This document shows, one piece after another, positions 54,112 through 64,000 of a stretch of 64,000 bases of DNA (the first letter of the stretch is position 1; each line of letters begins with the position of its first letter). The notes beneath the pieces are model-generated. The model was given only the letters and a program-made list of their open reading frames with translations, did not search any database and was not told where the DNA came from. The position numbers and the translations under genes were made by a program. The stretch lies in contig NW_003314282.1 in NCBI RefSeq assembly GCF_000143415.4, positions 1,197,374-1,261,373 on the forward strand, read 5' to 3'. Source of the stretch: Selaginella moellendorffii. Its lineage: Eukaryota; Streptophyta; Lycopodiopsida; Selaginellales; Selaginellaceae.

Positions 54112-55044
54112 ATGGCAGATCCACAATCTCCTCCTTTGACTCTAGAGCAGCAGTTGGTACAATTGCTTGATGCTATGCGCTTGCAATTGAACAACCAAAC
54201 TCAGTTAATGGCGGCGTTCACGGCACGTGGTACAACTCCTCCTGCTCTTGGTGCTAATCCTCGCGTTCGGCCGGAGTTCTTTCGCGGGAATCCTGGGGAT
54301 GATGTGTACCATTGGTTTGATCACTTCACGGTGATTGCCACATATCATTCTTGGGATGATGCTCGACGTTTGCGTGAGTTTCCCACGTGTCTCCAAGGGA
54401 CGGCGTTGCAGTGGTACAATGGTTTGAGCGCAGCCACTCGTGGGGATTGGAGTGTTCTCCCGGACGTCTTCAAACGCGCCTTCGGCCATGCCGATGATTG
54501 TGATGATGCTTTCCAACAATTGCATCATTTTCGCCAAGGGCCATTTGAGTCGGTGATGCAATTTGGCATTCGTTTCCGAAGTCTTTTGCTTCGTGCGGAG
54601 CCAAATATGTCGGAGTGGATCAAGCTAGGAATGTTGTGGCCAGCACTTCGTCAAGATCTTGTCGGACTTGTGCATGCACTTGCTCCTGCCACCCTTGACG
54701 ATGCTCTTCGCTTGGCACAACGTTATGAGACGTCGCCTCTTCCACTTCTCGCTGCACGTCCTTCCGCTCCCCTTCCTATGGGTGATGGTCCTGTTCTAAT
54801 GGAGGTTGATGCTGCTGCTGCTCGAGTCCAAGGACAAGCGCGAGGACGTGGTCGTGGCCGTGATGTTCGTTGCTGGGCGTGTGATGAAGTTGGTCATACT
54901 TATCGGCGTTGCCGTCATTTTCCGGATTGGCGACCTCCATTTCCTGGGTGGAGACCTTGGCATCAGCAACGTCCCGTGGGTGCTGCTGCAGTGGAAGGTC
55001 TGGACACCGAGATGCATCCGGGAAACGAGGAGTCGCGCGAGTAA
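54112..55044 (+). CDS. gag: Retrotransposon gag
   Basis: 310 aa, from MADPQSPPLTLEQQ. The retrotransposon gag region shows RPEFFRGNPGDDVYHWFDHF and LQWYNGL, followed by a basic stretch and one CCHC zinc knuckle (CWACDEVGHTYRRC, about residues 262-275) that binds RNA. It is an intact frame. The stop at 55044 separates it from pol, whose frame is -1 relative to gag and open across the last 135 bp of gag. Confidence 0.88.
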   Translation: MADPQSPPLTLEQQLVQLLDAMRLQLNNQTQLMAAFTARGTTPPALGANPRVRPEFFRGNPGDDVYHWFDHFTVIATYHSWDDARRLREFPTCLQGTALQWYNGLSAATRGDWSVLPDVFKRAFGHADDCDDAFQQLHHFRQGPFESVMQFGIRFRSLLLRAEPNMSEWIKLGMLWPALRQDLVGLVHALAPATLDDALRLAQRYETSPLPLLAARPSAPLPMGDGPVLMEVDAAAARVQGQARGRGRGRDVRCWACDEVGHTYRRCRHFPDWRPPFPGWRPWHQQRPVGAAAVEGLDTEMHPGNEESRE

Positions 55045-58000
55045 TGGAGGGACCTTGCGCAAATAAATCAGTGACCCCTCCATCTTTCTTTCGGGAGTAT
55101 CATCAAGGGGTTCACTTGGCACCGGTTCATCCCGTGTTTACTTTCCAAGCTCGTTTTTATAACAAGAGGTCTCCTATTATTCTCTCCGTGTTGGTTGATA
55201 CAGGTTCAAGTTTATCTTCTATTGCTCGACCTGTTACCACACGTTGTCGTCTACACTTGCGTCGTGCGGCGGAACCAGTTTCATTCTTTATGGCAACGGC
55301 CGTACACATGCATGTGCACGGGATGAGGTGGACCTGGTTGTGCGTGTGGGCGATCTCGAGCTTGAGTTGCAGTCGTTGCGGGTGGTGCTGAGTCAAGCTT
55401 TTGACCTCATTCTTGGTATGGATTGGTTGCAGCGCAATCATGCCAAGTGTGACTTTGAGGCTTCTCCCCCTTGTCTCATACTTCCTTATGTTTCATCCAT
55501 TCCTCTCACTTCCATACCTCTTCGTCCCTTTACTTCTACCTCTGCTTCCATTACTTTTGTTCCCCCACTCTTTCCTTCTGTGTTTCCATCTTGTTCTGCT
55601 TTTCCCTTTTCCGATCCCTCCGATGATCTTTGTGTTGCAGCAGTTGACCGGCTCATGAAGGAGTATTCTGATCTCTTTGAATTTGACCTATCATCTGGGG
55701 CCAAGATTGCCACACGTCATCCGATTCCAACCGAGGATGCTCGTCCAATCAAGGTTCCTATTCGTCGTCGGTCACCTAAGGAGATCAAGATTTTACGAGC
55801 CAACGTCAAGGAAATGCTGGAGAAGGGTGTTATTTGGAAGTCGCGGAGTCCTTGGGCATGTGAACCTCATCTTGTGACGAAGCCTGATGGGAGTATTCGT
55901 TTCTGCATCGACTATCGCCCGTTAACCGAAGTGACGATCCCAGATGTGTATCCTCTTCCTCACACTGCTGATCTCTTAGATCGTCTAGGGCGAAGTCGTT
56001 GGTTCACCAAGCTAGATCTTGCTTCTGGGTATTGGCAAGTACCGATGGCCGAAGAAGATATTCCTAAGACTGCTTTTCGTACACCATTTGGTTTGTACGA
56101 GTTCTTGGTGATGCCGTTTGGTTTGAACAATGCTCCCGCAACTTTCCAGCGGATGATGGACGAGGTTCTTTGCGATATGCCGAAAGTGACTGCTGACTTC
56201 ATTGATGATGTCTTGATCCACTCGGAGGGGACGTGGGAGGAGCACGTTCGTGATGTTTGTAAAGTGTTGGATCGGCTACGTGATGTTGGTTTAAAGCTGA
56301 AACGGTCAAAGTGCGTGTTTGGGTCCAAAGACATAACTTATCTTGGGTACCGTATTTCTCGTGAGGGTTTGCAAGTTGATCCTGACAAACTTGCGGCTGT
56401 TCTAAAGTTCCCTACTCCGAAATGTGTGAATGATGTGCAGTGCTTTTTGGGTAAGGTGCAGTATCTCGGTCGTTTTGTGGATCATCTTTCCAATCGCAGT
56501 ACACCATTGCGAGCGTTGCTGAAGTCATCAACGTCATCTTTCATCTGGTCTCCGGATTGTGAGCGGGCGTTCGTGGATCTCAAAGAGCTATTGACGACTC
56601 CTCCGGTTTTGGCATATCCTGACTACACTCGACCTTTTATTTTGCGCGTGGATGCTTTTGACATTGGTCTTAGAGGTGTGTTGATGCAAGAGAGCTTGAG
56701 TGTGCCTGGTCAGCGCCATCCCATTGCATACATAAGCCGTACATTACAACCAGCGGAGATGAACTACTCCACGACGGAGAAGGAGTGTTTAGTAGCAGTC
56801 TGGGGTTTCGAGAAACTTCATGCATATCTACATGGTTCTCGGACATTACTTGAAGGTGACCATGCTGCTGTTACTTCATTATTGAAGCGGAAGAACCTGG
56901 TTGGTCGTACGGCTCGATGGGCTTTGAAGCTTCAGATATATGATTTCGATGTTGTTCATCGCCCAGGGAGTTCTATGGCTGATGCTGATGCCCTTTCTCG
57001 AGCTCCTCTTCCTTCTCCACTCACTTCTCATGTTTCTGACGAACCTGTTGTTCCAGCGTCTGTGGATTTTCTAGATGAGGATTCTGTGCCGTCGGCGGTT
57101 GCTGTCCTTGACGTTCAGTGTCCACAGGGCGCAGAGCAAGATCTACCTTCTCTTGATGAGGTTCGTGAGGCTCAAAAGATTGAGCCGTGGATTCGAAGGC
57201 TTCGAGATGGGTTTGAGAATCCTGCATCACTTGCTGATGACTTGCCTTTCCGGCATTTACATTCTCAATATCACCTTGAAGATGGCCTTCTTTATTTTGT
57301 GGGGACGGATCCTGATGATCATTTACGGTTGGTGGTGCCTTCGGTGTTTATTCCGCAGTTTCTCCATGCCTACCATGATTCTCCTGTTCTAGGTGGGCAT
57401 ATGGGACACCGTCGTGTCACCGAGAAGCTGCGCAGGTCTTTCTATTGGCCGGAGATGCGACATGATATTATCCGGTATGTGCGTAGCTGCGTTTGGTGCC
57501 AAGCTCGTAATACTCCCCCTTGTGCTGCGGAAGGACGGTTGGAGTCAATTGCAGTTTCCCGTCCGTTTGAGTTGGTGGCGTTTGATCTTATGGGACCTTT
57601 TCCACGATCGACTGCTGGCAATGAGTATGTTATTATTGCTTCTGACTACTTAACTCGTTGGGTGGAAGTTGGTGCTCTTGCTAGCGCCTCTGCAACTGCT
57701 GTTGGATACTTCCTCCTCAATCGAGTGGTGTTCCAGCATTCTTGTCCAGAGCGGATTCTTTCGGATAATGGTCCTGCATTTATGGCTGAGGTATTTCATG
57801 TTTTGACATCTCGGTTGGGGATACGCCACACTTTTACGAGTGCTTATCATCCACAATCAGACGGTCTGGTGGAACGGCTCGTTCGGACATTCAAAGGGAT
57901 GATTGCGAAGTATGTGAACTTTCAGCATTCGGATTGGGATGGTTATTTGCCGTCTCTTCGGTATGCTTATGTCACAGGGGTGCAGAGTTCTATTGGTGCT

Positions 58001-58429
58001 TCACCATATAAACTTCTATATGGTCATGATCCAATATTACCAACAGAGCTAGGTTTACCTTCGCGATTGCCACGAGCTCCTGATGCTAGGTCATGGGATC
58101 AGTATTTGACAAGCATTCTTCCACTTGTCCGAGCAGAGTCTGCCGAACACTTAGGCCGCGTACAAGTGGGACAACAACGGCGCTACAACTCCCATCATCG
58201 TCCACCTGCGGAGTACAAAGTGGATGATTTGGTGTTAGTCCGTTTTCCCCATCTTACGGTACATGGTTTATCTAAGGGGCTCCTTGCGCAGTGGAAAGGA
58301 CCGTATCGGGTGTTGCGGCAAGTTGGACCGCAAGTTTATGAGGTTCGGCATGACGTTCAGCAGGCCGATCCTCCGGAGATTGTGCATGTGCAGCGGTTAA
58401 AACGCTTCATACAAAGGGATCAGGAGTAG
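55045..58429 (+). CDS. pol: Retrotransposon pol (protease, reverse transcriptase, RNase H, integrase), one frame break
   Basis: Protease starts in the -1 frame (VLVDTGSSLSS, about 55185), then a shift near 55300 moves into the long frame that runs to 58429 (over 1000 codons). RT has SRSPWACEPHLV, KLDLASGYWQVPM, MPFGLNNAPATFQ and the catalytic FIDD at about 56200. RNase H has RVDAF and STTEKECLVAVWGFEK. Integrase has a HHCC zinc finger (HMGHRRVTEKLRRSFYWPEM, then CVWCQ), then the D,D35E core (VAFDLMGPF, ILSDNGPAF, SDGLVERLVRTFKG) and a GPY motif (KGPYRVLRQVG). The first RT residue of the box is Phe instead of the usual Tyr. The protease shift makes the copy probably non-autonomous unless it is recoded. 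Confidence 0.87.
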
Positions 58430-58539
58430 TTAATACCGTCTACAGATCCGCCGATGCCTCCTCCTGATGTTCCTCCAGATCCCGGCCCATCTACAAGAGA
58501 ACCCTGACGGCCTTCCATTATTCCGAGAGGAGGGGATGA

Positions 58540-58713
58540 TGTGAGGGCCAAGTGTACGGCTACGATGCCGTATACTAATATTAGCATAGTGGATTTTGGT
58601 AGCCATCGGATTGGTTTCAATCCGGACCACTCGCTCCTGTATATAAGCTAGGGTTTTTGGGCTAATTGATATGCACATTTCTGTATTCCCTTTCCATATT
58701 CCAGGCACTCACA
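58540..58713 (+). repeat. 3' LTR
   Basis: 174 bp, about 97% identical to the 5' LTR by eye. It is followed by CTAC (target duplication). Confidence 0.9.
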
Positions 58714-60767
58714 CTACATCAATATGGACAATAATAGTAAGTTTCCACATGAAAGCCAAATTTGTGTAATTGCCAATCTTTTCATATTTACTAAAAGTAT
58801 AATCACTATGGAATGAATTAAATTAAGTTTTTGAATTAGAGGTTGAACCAGATTAGTTTCTAAAACAATATAAAAGTAGGGTTTTGAGAACTTTGTATAA
58901 ATTCATCTTTTTTTCTATATTATTTCACTATAGTAATTTTGTTATCTCTCAATAACAAGTGTTTGATAATTTAAACACTCTAATATCAATGGCTTCTTTA
59001 GATTCTCTTCATCAACTCTAGTCAAAGGCATCTCAATACTTTAAATAAGTCATATAAAGCAGTAGAGCAATCTAATATAACATTTGCAACTCTAGCATAG
59101 TATTCAGCATTAACAATGGTTTCTTAATTTAAAGCTAAAGATTGGTCTACTAACAAAATTTGATAGCATATAGTTCAAGTTTCATGGCTTTCTCAACTAA
59201 ATTAGGCTTCAAAATTACCATGCAACTTGACCAATACTCTGACATTTTGTGTAGGCTTGATTAAATTTTTTTAACTTGATTCTTTACCCATTTTAAAAAA
59301 TTCTTTTTTGGCTCTTTGCCCTTTTTAAAAAGAGTGATCATGTTCTTTAGGATTTCAATCTATTTATTCAACACTTCACTAACATGTTCCACGATATTGA
59401 TTGAGAGTGCACTACCATCAATAAATTGTAGTAATTACACCCCAAATCCGCATCTACCTATATATTGGAGTTTAAATATTTTATAGGATAATATAGCTAT
59501 TAAAAAATATTTTAGTGCTTCTCTAGTGGTTATCAATTTCCTTTCAATTTTTATATAAGATCCTTCATTGATATGCTCAATTATATATATTTAATGTCAA
59601 AATGCAATTACATGTTATCAAAGCATGCCATAACACCTTAGCAATAGGGAATTTTGGTGTTTGTAAGACATTGAAATTGGTTCAACAACAATTTTAGTGG
59701 CCTTGTATACATGCATATGTTAAAACTTTGGTCTATACTTGCAATATATATCAATAGACCAAGATGCTATAACATATTCCATTTGGTATTCTCCAACCTT
59801 CCTCCTATTCTAGGGTCTTGTGTAAGGCTTTTTTTGCCTGTACTCATGTTTTTGCTATAAGTGGCTAATTTTTCCATTCTACTTTAGTCACTTAACCACA
59901 CCTAAGAATTTCATTCACAACTTCTATAAATCAAATTCAGGACTTAGGGCTTGCTAGCCCCGAGAATGGCATCCATGCCACTCTACCTTTGCACTTGGTC
60001 CAAGTGCTCCACGTGTCCGATCCTATGACCGACACCTCAAGGTACCACTGACATATCGACCTATTACGCTAAAGCCATGCCCATTCACCTTGGTCACACC
60101 GGAGGTCCAACACCACATGCATCGCAGTCCCGTCTCTCAAAGATTGGGCTATCTGTCACTTTTTAGCATCTTTAAGATGCCCACAAATATGGGGAACAAC
60201 CTTCCCCAATATCCCTTTTACAATCTCCACCAAATCCCTTTTCTGTCCATGGCCGTGTTCGCCAACATTGCCACTGGGACAAGGCCCACAGGTCTGACCA
60301 CTAAGTCCCATTGTCCTCTAAAACTTCCTCACCACATGACCGTATCCTTAGTCACTACATCAAAGGACCACTCTTCCTTTCTATAGTCTAGGACTTTGGG
60401 ACAACATTTCTGAACACCATGGCTTTATGCAAGCCTCATGGGTACTCTCCCCACCTTCTGCCTTTGGGTGCTCTAGCCATGGGTTTAGAGCGAGGTTCTG
60501 TTCAGCCATAGTAAATATCTAAGTAGGTAGTGCCACCCATGCTTGGACTAAGAGCATTAACCATTCGATCTCCTAGGGGAACTAGAGCCGGCTCTTGAAC
60601 ACTTCACGAAGTTACCCTGTTTGTCAGTCTGTATTCACTCTAGCCTTGGACTTCCCAGTGGTTATTTCATCACCCAGCAACTGAGTATGGCATTCTTGGG
60701 CCAAACTGGCTCTATTGGGCTCTAACCCCCACACTCTCCCTACTATACTTTTGGAACCCCTTACAAC
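58714..60767. other. AT-rich then GC-moderate repeat-like DNA, no gene recognised
   Basis: 58714-59930 is AT-rich and stop-laden. 59940-60760 is less AT-rich with a 98-codon + frame at 60090-60386. The composition change suggests the remnant of an unidentified repeat, but I recognise no domain. Confidence 0.4.
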
Positions 60768-60794
60768 GCCCCCCCCCCTCCCCCCCCCCTCCTC
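60768..60794. repeat. Poly-C tract
   Basis: Two runs of ten or so C separated by T, ending TCCTCGG. Confidence 0.85.
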
Positions 60795-60839
60795 GGCGGA
60801 CAATCACTTTGGGCTTTCACCTAACAGTCTGTATTAGTA

Positions 60840-61085
60840 TTCGGACTCAGACTCACACTTGGTCTTTGTCTTGAACTCGGTTTCGGTCTTGAACTCGGAC
60901 TCGGTCTCGATCTCGGTTTCGGTCTCGGTTCCATCTTGGACTCCATCTCAAGTCCATCTCGGACTCCATCTTGGGTCCATTTCGGACTCCATCTTGGGTC
61001 CATTTCGGACTCCATCTCGGGTTCATCTTGGACTCCATCTCAGACTCTATCTCAGACTCCACCTCGGGTCTATCTCGGACACTTC
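60840..61085. repeat. Minisatellite of 12/30-bp period (GGACTCCATCT family)
   Basis: Repeated GGACTCCATCTYGGGTCCAT and TCGGTCTCG units. Both strands stay open in this region only because of the repeat periodicity (minus: MESEMDPRWSPKW-type repeats). Confidence 0.8.
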
Positions 61086-62587
61086 CACGTTTCATGTGTT
61101 AGTCCTCTTATGTCTCTTTTCTAGAGACTCACTTATTGCTCGCTTCGTGTTTATTCCTTAAGCACTTTGTTGGGAGTTCCACTCCTGCTCTCGACTTTTC
61201 AAGTTGGAGCTTTTAGTCCAAACATGTTACGTTCGTTTGACTTTCGCTTTGGCCACTACCACGTGGCACCTTTTCGGCTCCACTTTGGGGCTTAGGGATT
61301 TGTGTCTCACACTTGCCTTTGCCTGCAAAATAGTGACAAATAAACAAAAACAAGAATTTAGGAGAAGAGAAGAAGATTGAGAAGAGAATAAAAGAGAATT
61401 CAACCTTAAACCCCAAAAGCGTGAGTAAAGATAAGTATATGTCACTCTTTCAATTCTACTTTGCACAAACAATCATTGACGAAAGAAAAGATGATTAATT
61501 CAATGCAAATGCATACAATAGTGAGTGGGGGTTGTTTTTCAGTATGTCTAAGTGCTACTTATATACTACATGATTTTATAATCATTTCTAACTACTTCTC
61601 ACCTAGGTCAAGTTTTTCTTTTTTAGATGCCTAAGCTGAAGCATAATTCCATTTCACTAAGGTTTCTTCTTTTGCTCTGCTTGGGATGATACACAAGATA
61701 AAACATTTACCTTTTTATCACTCCACGTGACAAAGCTACTATTTGTTCTCAGGCAGTCGGATGCTCCAAATCTTGCTCTAGGTTGCTAAGCTTGATCTTT
61801 ATAGTAACAAGCTCAACGTTTCAGTGTAGATCGTTAAGTTCTTAATGCATGATTTGATTCTCTTGGTCGAGTATAACGATGCATTAGTCTTAGCAGCTGA
61901 TGTGTTTTGCATCAGTGGATGTGGAAACTGAGATTGTGCTCTTGAGTTCTTAGATTATATGGCACTGATGATTTTGCTCACCTATGACTCCATCCACTTT
62001 TTTGGTGATTGTCTTGAGGTAGCTCAAGACCTATGCATGATATTTTGTTGTTTTTTTGTCTTCCACTGGCTATATTGGCTTGTCGACTAGCTACTTGCCT
62101 CCTCCCTTGATATGTTAAGTGAGCTCCTCCATAAAGCTTTAGGCTGCTAGCTTGCTAGACTGACTCACAGACTTATGCATAAAGGTGTGGCTACCCTTGA
62201 CCTTGTAGTGCTACTGCAGCATCTACTACTACTATGGCTGCCTCATCTTGTTAGACTTGTCAGTCGAGGGTGTGTTGCTGTTGGATGCGTAGGTGGACTA
62301 GAGAAAACTTAGCTCGTACTCTTCCAGTTCACCTAGACCCTTTTTTGTAACCTTGTCCCATTGAGTTTCTTGGCCATGATCTTCTTGGCCTAAACTCACT
62401 TCATTAGCTATATCTACAGCTAATGGTTTTGCAACATCTATAAGCACATCATATGTTGGACTTTATGGCCTAAGTTTTGGAATTTCTTCCACAACTTTGG
62501 CATCCATTGTTTGCCTAATATTGTATGTTTGTATACTCATCACTTCTCTGATGCTTGGAGAGATTTGTGTCGGCATCAGAGTTGTTT
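61086..62587. other. Intergenic, no gene recognised
   Basis: AT-rich, only short frames on either strand. Nothing recognised. Confidence 0.45.
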
Positions 62588-63742
62588 CTATAGACATAGA
62601 TGAGTCACAACTTTATTCCTAATCCGGGCATAATGTTTTATCATTGTACTTGTTGCATCTAACTTTTCTGTGGCATACTCGGCCATTGGATTTCTACAAA
62701 ACGAACTTTGGAGGTCTTGTAGCTTGATTTTTGGATCTAGGTGGAGTTTCTTTTTTAGGGGAGAATTTTCCTTGCTTGAATCCATGTTATCGGAATTTTT
62801 CTCCACATCCACATCGAAGGAGATACTGGAGGTGGTGGCTCAATGGTAAGATGAGGTGTGGAAATCTCCTAAGTAGTGTAATACTCGTAGATGCACCACA
62901 AAAAGATAAAAACTCCTGTCTTCACTTGCCTTCCCTTGCCCATTTGTAAAACAACATTTTTCATTTTAGCCACAAATCTATTATAGGCAAAATGAGCTAT
63001 GTTTATTTACCGTCTAGTCTCAATAACTTCCAATAGGTAAACTATCTTAATGCTAGCATTTTGTACAATTGTCCTCCCATCAATTATGGCACACAACACT
63101 TTAAGCCTAACATGATAGTCAAGCTTCAAGTAGGTGAGCCTCCTCATCCAAATGTGTATTTTGGGAGGACGTATTGATCGGGCATGTGATCCTTTTTGCT
63201 CATCTTGATTATTTCACCTTTGTTGTCTAAATGAAAAATTTAAACAAACTAAGTGAGTCTAAAGGGATGAACTCAATTGCAGAAAAGAAAAACATGCTCC
63301 ATTGGGTCCCACTTTTGCATGAGCTCGATCCCTTGCTCGATCAATATTTCTCCTTTAAGCAGCTCTGCATAGGCAAGTAACCCAAAAACATTAAGCCAAA
63401 ACTTATTATAAGGAGAAAGTATAAGCTTTTTAGACAATTTTACTTGGCCATAATCAAGCTCCTCATCGTTGGATGAGATTTCCTCCACATGCTCGTCTTG
63501 CTTAGGCATTTTTGTTGTTTGTGAAGATTTGTAGACAAAACACTTGGGATTAGGCAACTAAGAGATATAGTGCGGTGCCAATGGAGGTGCCCAAAGAAGA
63601 TTTTACGTCTATAGTGCTCCAAGAGTGAAGTTGACGGCTTCTGGCAATGGCGTAAGGACAAGATCACTTTGCTCAATTGAGGATGTGTTTGATCTAGTAG
63701 GCGGTGGTGATGGCGTTTGCTCTTGCACGGCTCTAGGTGGCA
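62588..63742 (-). other. Degenerate or multi-exon hypothetical protein, possibly retroelement-derived
   Basis: Minus-strand segments that read for some distance are: 63742-63608 (MPPRAVQEQTPSPPPTRSN, a Pro/Ser-rich start typical of gag-like proteins), 63557-63273 (94 codons, HVEEISSNDEELDYGQVKLS) and 62812-62588 (74 codons, MDVEKNSDNMDSSKENSP). They are in different frames. Splicing or decay could both explain this. No family was recognised. Confidence 0.25.
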
Positions 63743-64000
63743 TTTAAGCTAAGTTTAGAGTGTTAGCACATTTTAGCAGAGGTGTAAGTGTTGAGTGAGT
63801 GAGAGGGAAAGAATGAGAGAAAAAAAGAAGCATTTTAATTGCCTCTAAATTACCTAAGTCACTCTACCTTACTACGTTAGCCCTAAGCTTTGTCCTTTTG
63901 CCTAGTTTGCTTTTGTATGCAAAATATTGTGGAATTGTTTTCCTTGTTAGCCTAATAATCTCTGCTTATTAATCCTCATAGTATTGATAGAGTTTATAAA
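63743..64000. other. AT-rich right edge
   Basis: No feature seen. Confidence 0.4.

Larger units (their letters stand above)
53714..58713 (+). mobile_element. Nearly complete Ty3/gypsy LTR retrotransposon
   Basis: This is a 5.0-kb element bounded by 174-bp direct LTRs (53714-53887 and 58540-58713) that begin TGTGAGG and end CTCACA. They are flanked by CTAC on both sides (4-bp target duplication). The order gag, protease, RT, RNase H, integrase is that of Metaviridae. A purine tract (GAGAGGAGGGGA) precedes the 3' LTR, and a TGG-containing primer-site candidate follows the 5' LTR. Confidence 0.93.

Noticed and set aside
60090-60386. 98-codon + strand frame as a gene
   Set aside because: No domain, no splice or promoter context, and it sits in repeat-like DNA.
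61213-61472. Minus-strand short frames of 67 and 81 codons
   Set aside because: Overlapping each other in different frames with low-complexity Ser/Leu/Phe composition; no support.

Overview
The window is nuclear DNA from a land plant. It carries receptor-like kinases with bulb-lectin/PAN ectodomains, a malectin/LRR-type receptor kinase, an LPR-type multicopper ferroxidase, an S1-like bZIP factor, a COPT copper transporter and Ty3/gypsy retrotransposons. Most introns that can be placed by reading frame are very short: eight UTP14 introns of about 49-72 nt and receptor-kinase introns of about 45-61 nt. Together with the gene set, this suggests a lycophyte such as Selaginella. The species call is an inference.

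Region 1 (1-3.7 kb): the 3' half of an LRR receptor kinase enters from the left edge, followed by a decayed kinase pseudogene. Region 2 (3.7-34.7 kb) is the core of the window, a rearranged tandem duplication. The ancestral module appears to be multicopper oxidase (-), receptor kinase (+), PLP-dependent cysteine desulfhydrase-like enzyme (-), UTP14 (-). There are four receptor-kinase copies: three intact (5964-8495, 12704-15208, 26073-28595) and one broken (15742-18255). The enzyme has one intact copy (29650-30960), one frameshifted copy (9509-10774) and one tail fragment (19296-19475). The oxidase has one intact copy (3723-5799) and one truncated copy (19476-20337). UTP14 has one intact nine-exon copy (31514-34727, 919 aa by my splice model) and one 3' fragment (11372-12470). 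A degraded Ty3/gypsy element (about 20.9-25.8 kb) sits between the truncated oxidase and the fourth kinase. A direct enzyme-tail/oxidase junction lies at 19475/19476.

Region 3 (35-44.4 kb) holds single-copy housekeeping and regulatory genes: REV3, the catalytic subunit of DNA polymerase zeta (-), about 180 bp head-to-head with an ESRP/hnRNP-H-like RNA-binding protein (+), which converges on a bZIP gene (-). REV3 has a GC-AG intron inside the catalytic YGDTDS motif, an apparent 25-nt intron near its start, and an inverted copy of its last exon just downstream.

Region 4 (44.4-64 kb) is mostly AT-rich and repetitive. It contains a minisatellite at 45.5 kb, a 1-kb foldback element at 46.4-47.5 kb, and a COPT-type copper transporter (50609-51016) enclosed by 220-bp inverted repeats, with a broken paralogue beside it. 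A nearly complete Ty3/gypsy element lies at 53714-58713, with 174-bp LTRs, a 4-bp target duplication, gag, protease, reverse transcriptase, RNase H and integrase. Beyond it is a gene-poor stretch with a 12/30-bp period repeat. No prokaryotic features, CRISPR arrays, rRNA or convincing tRNA genes were seen.
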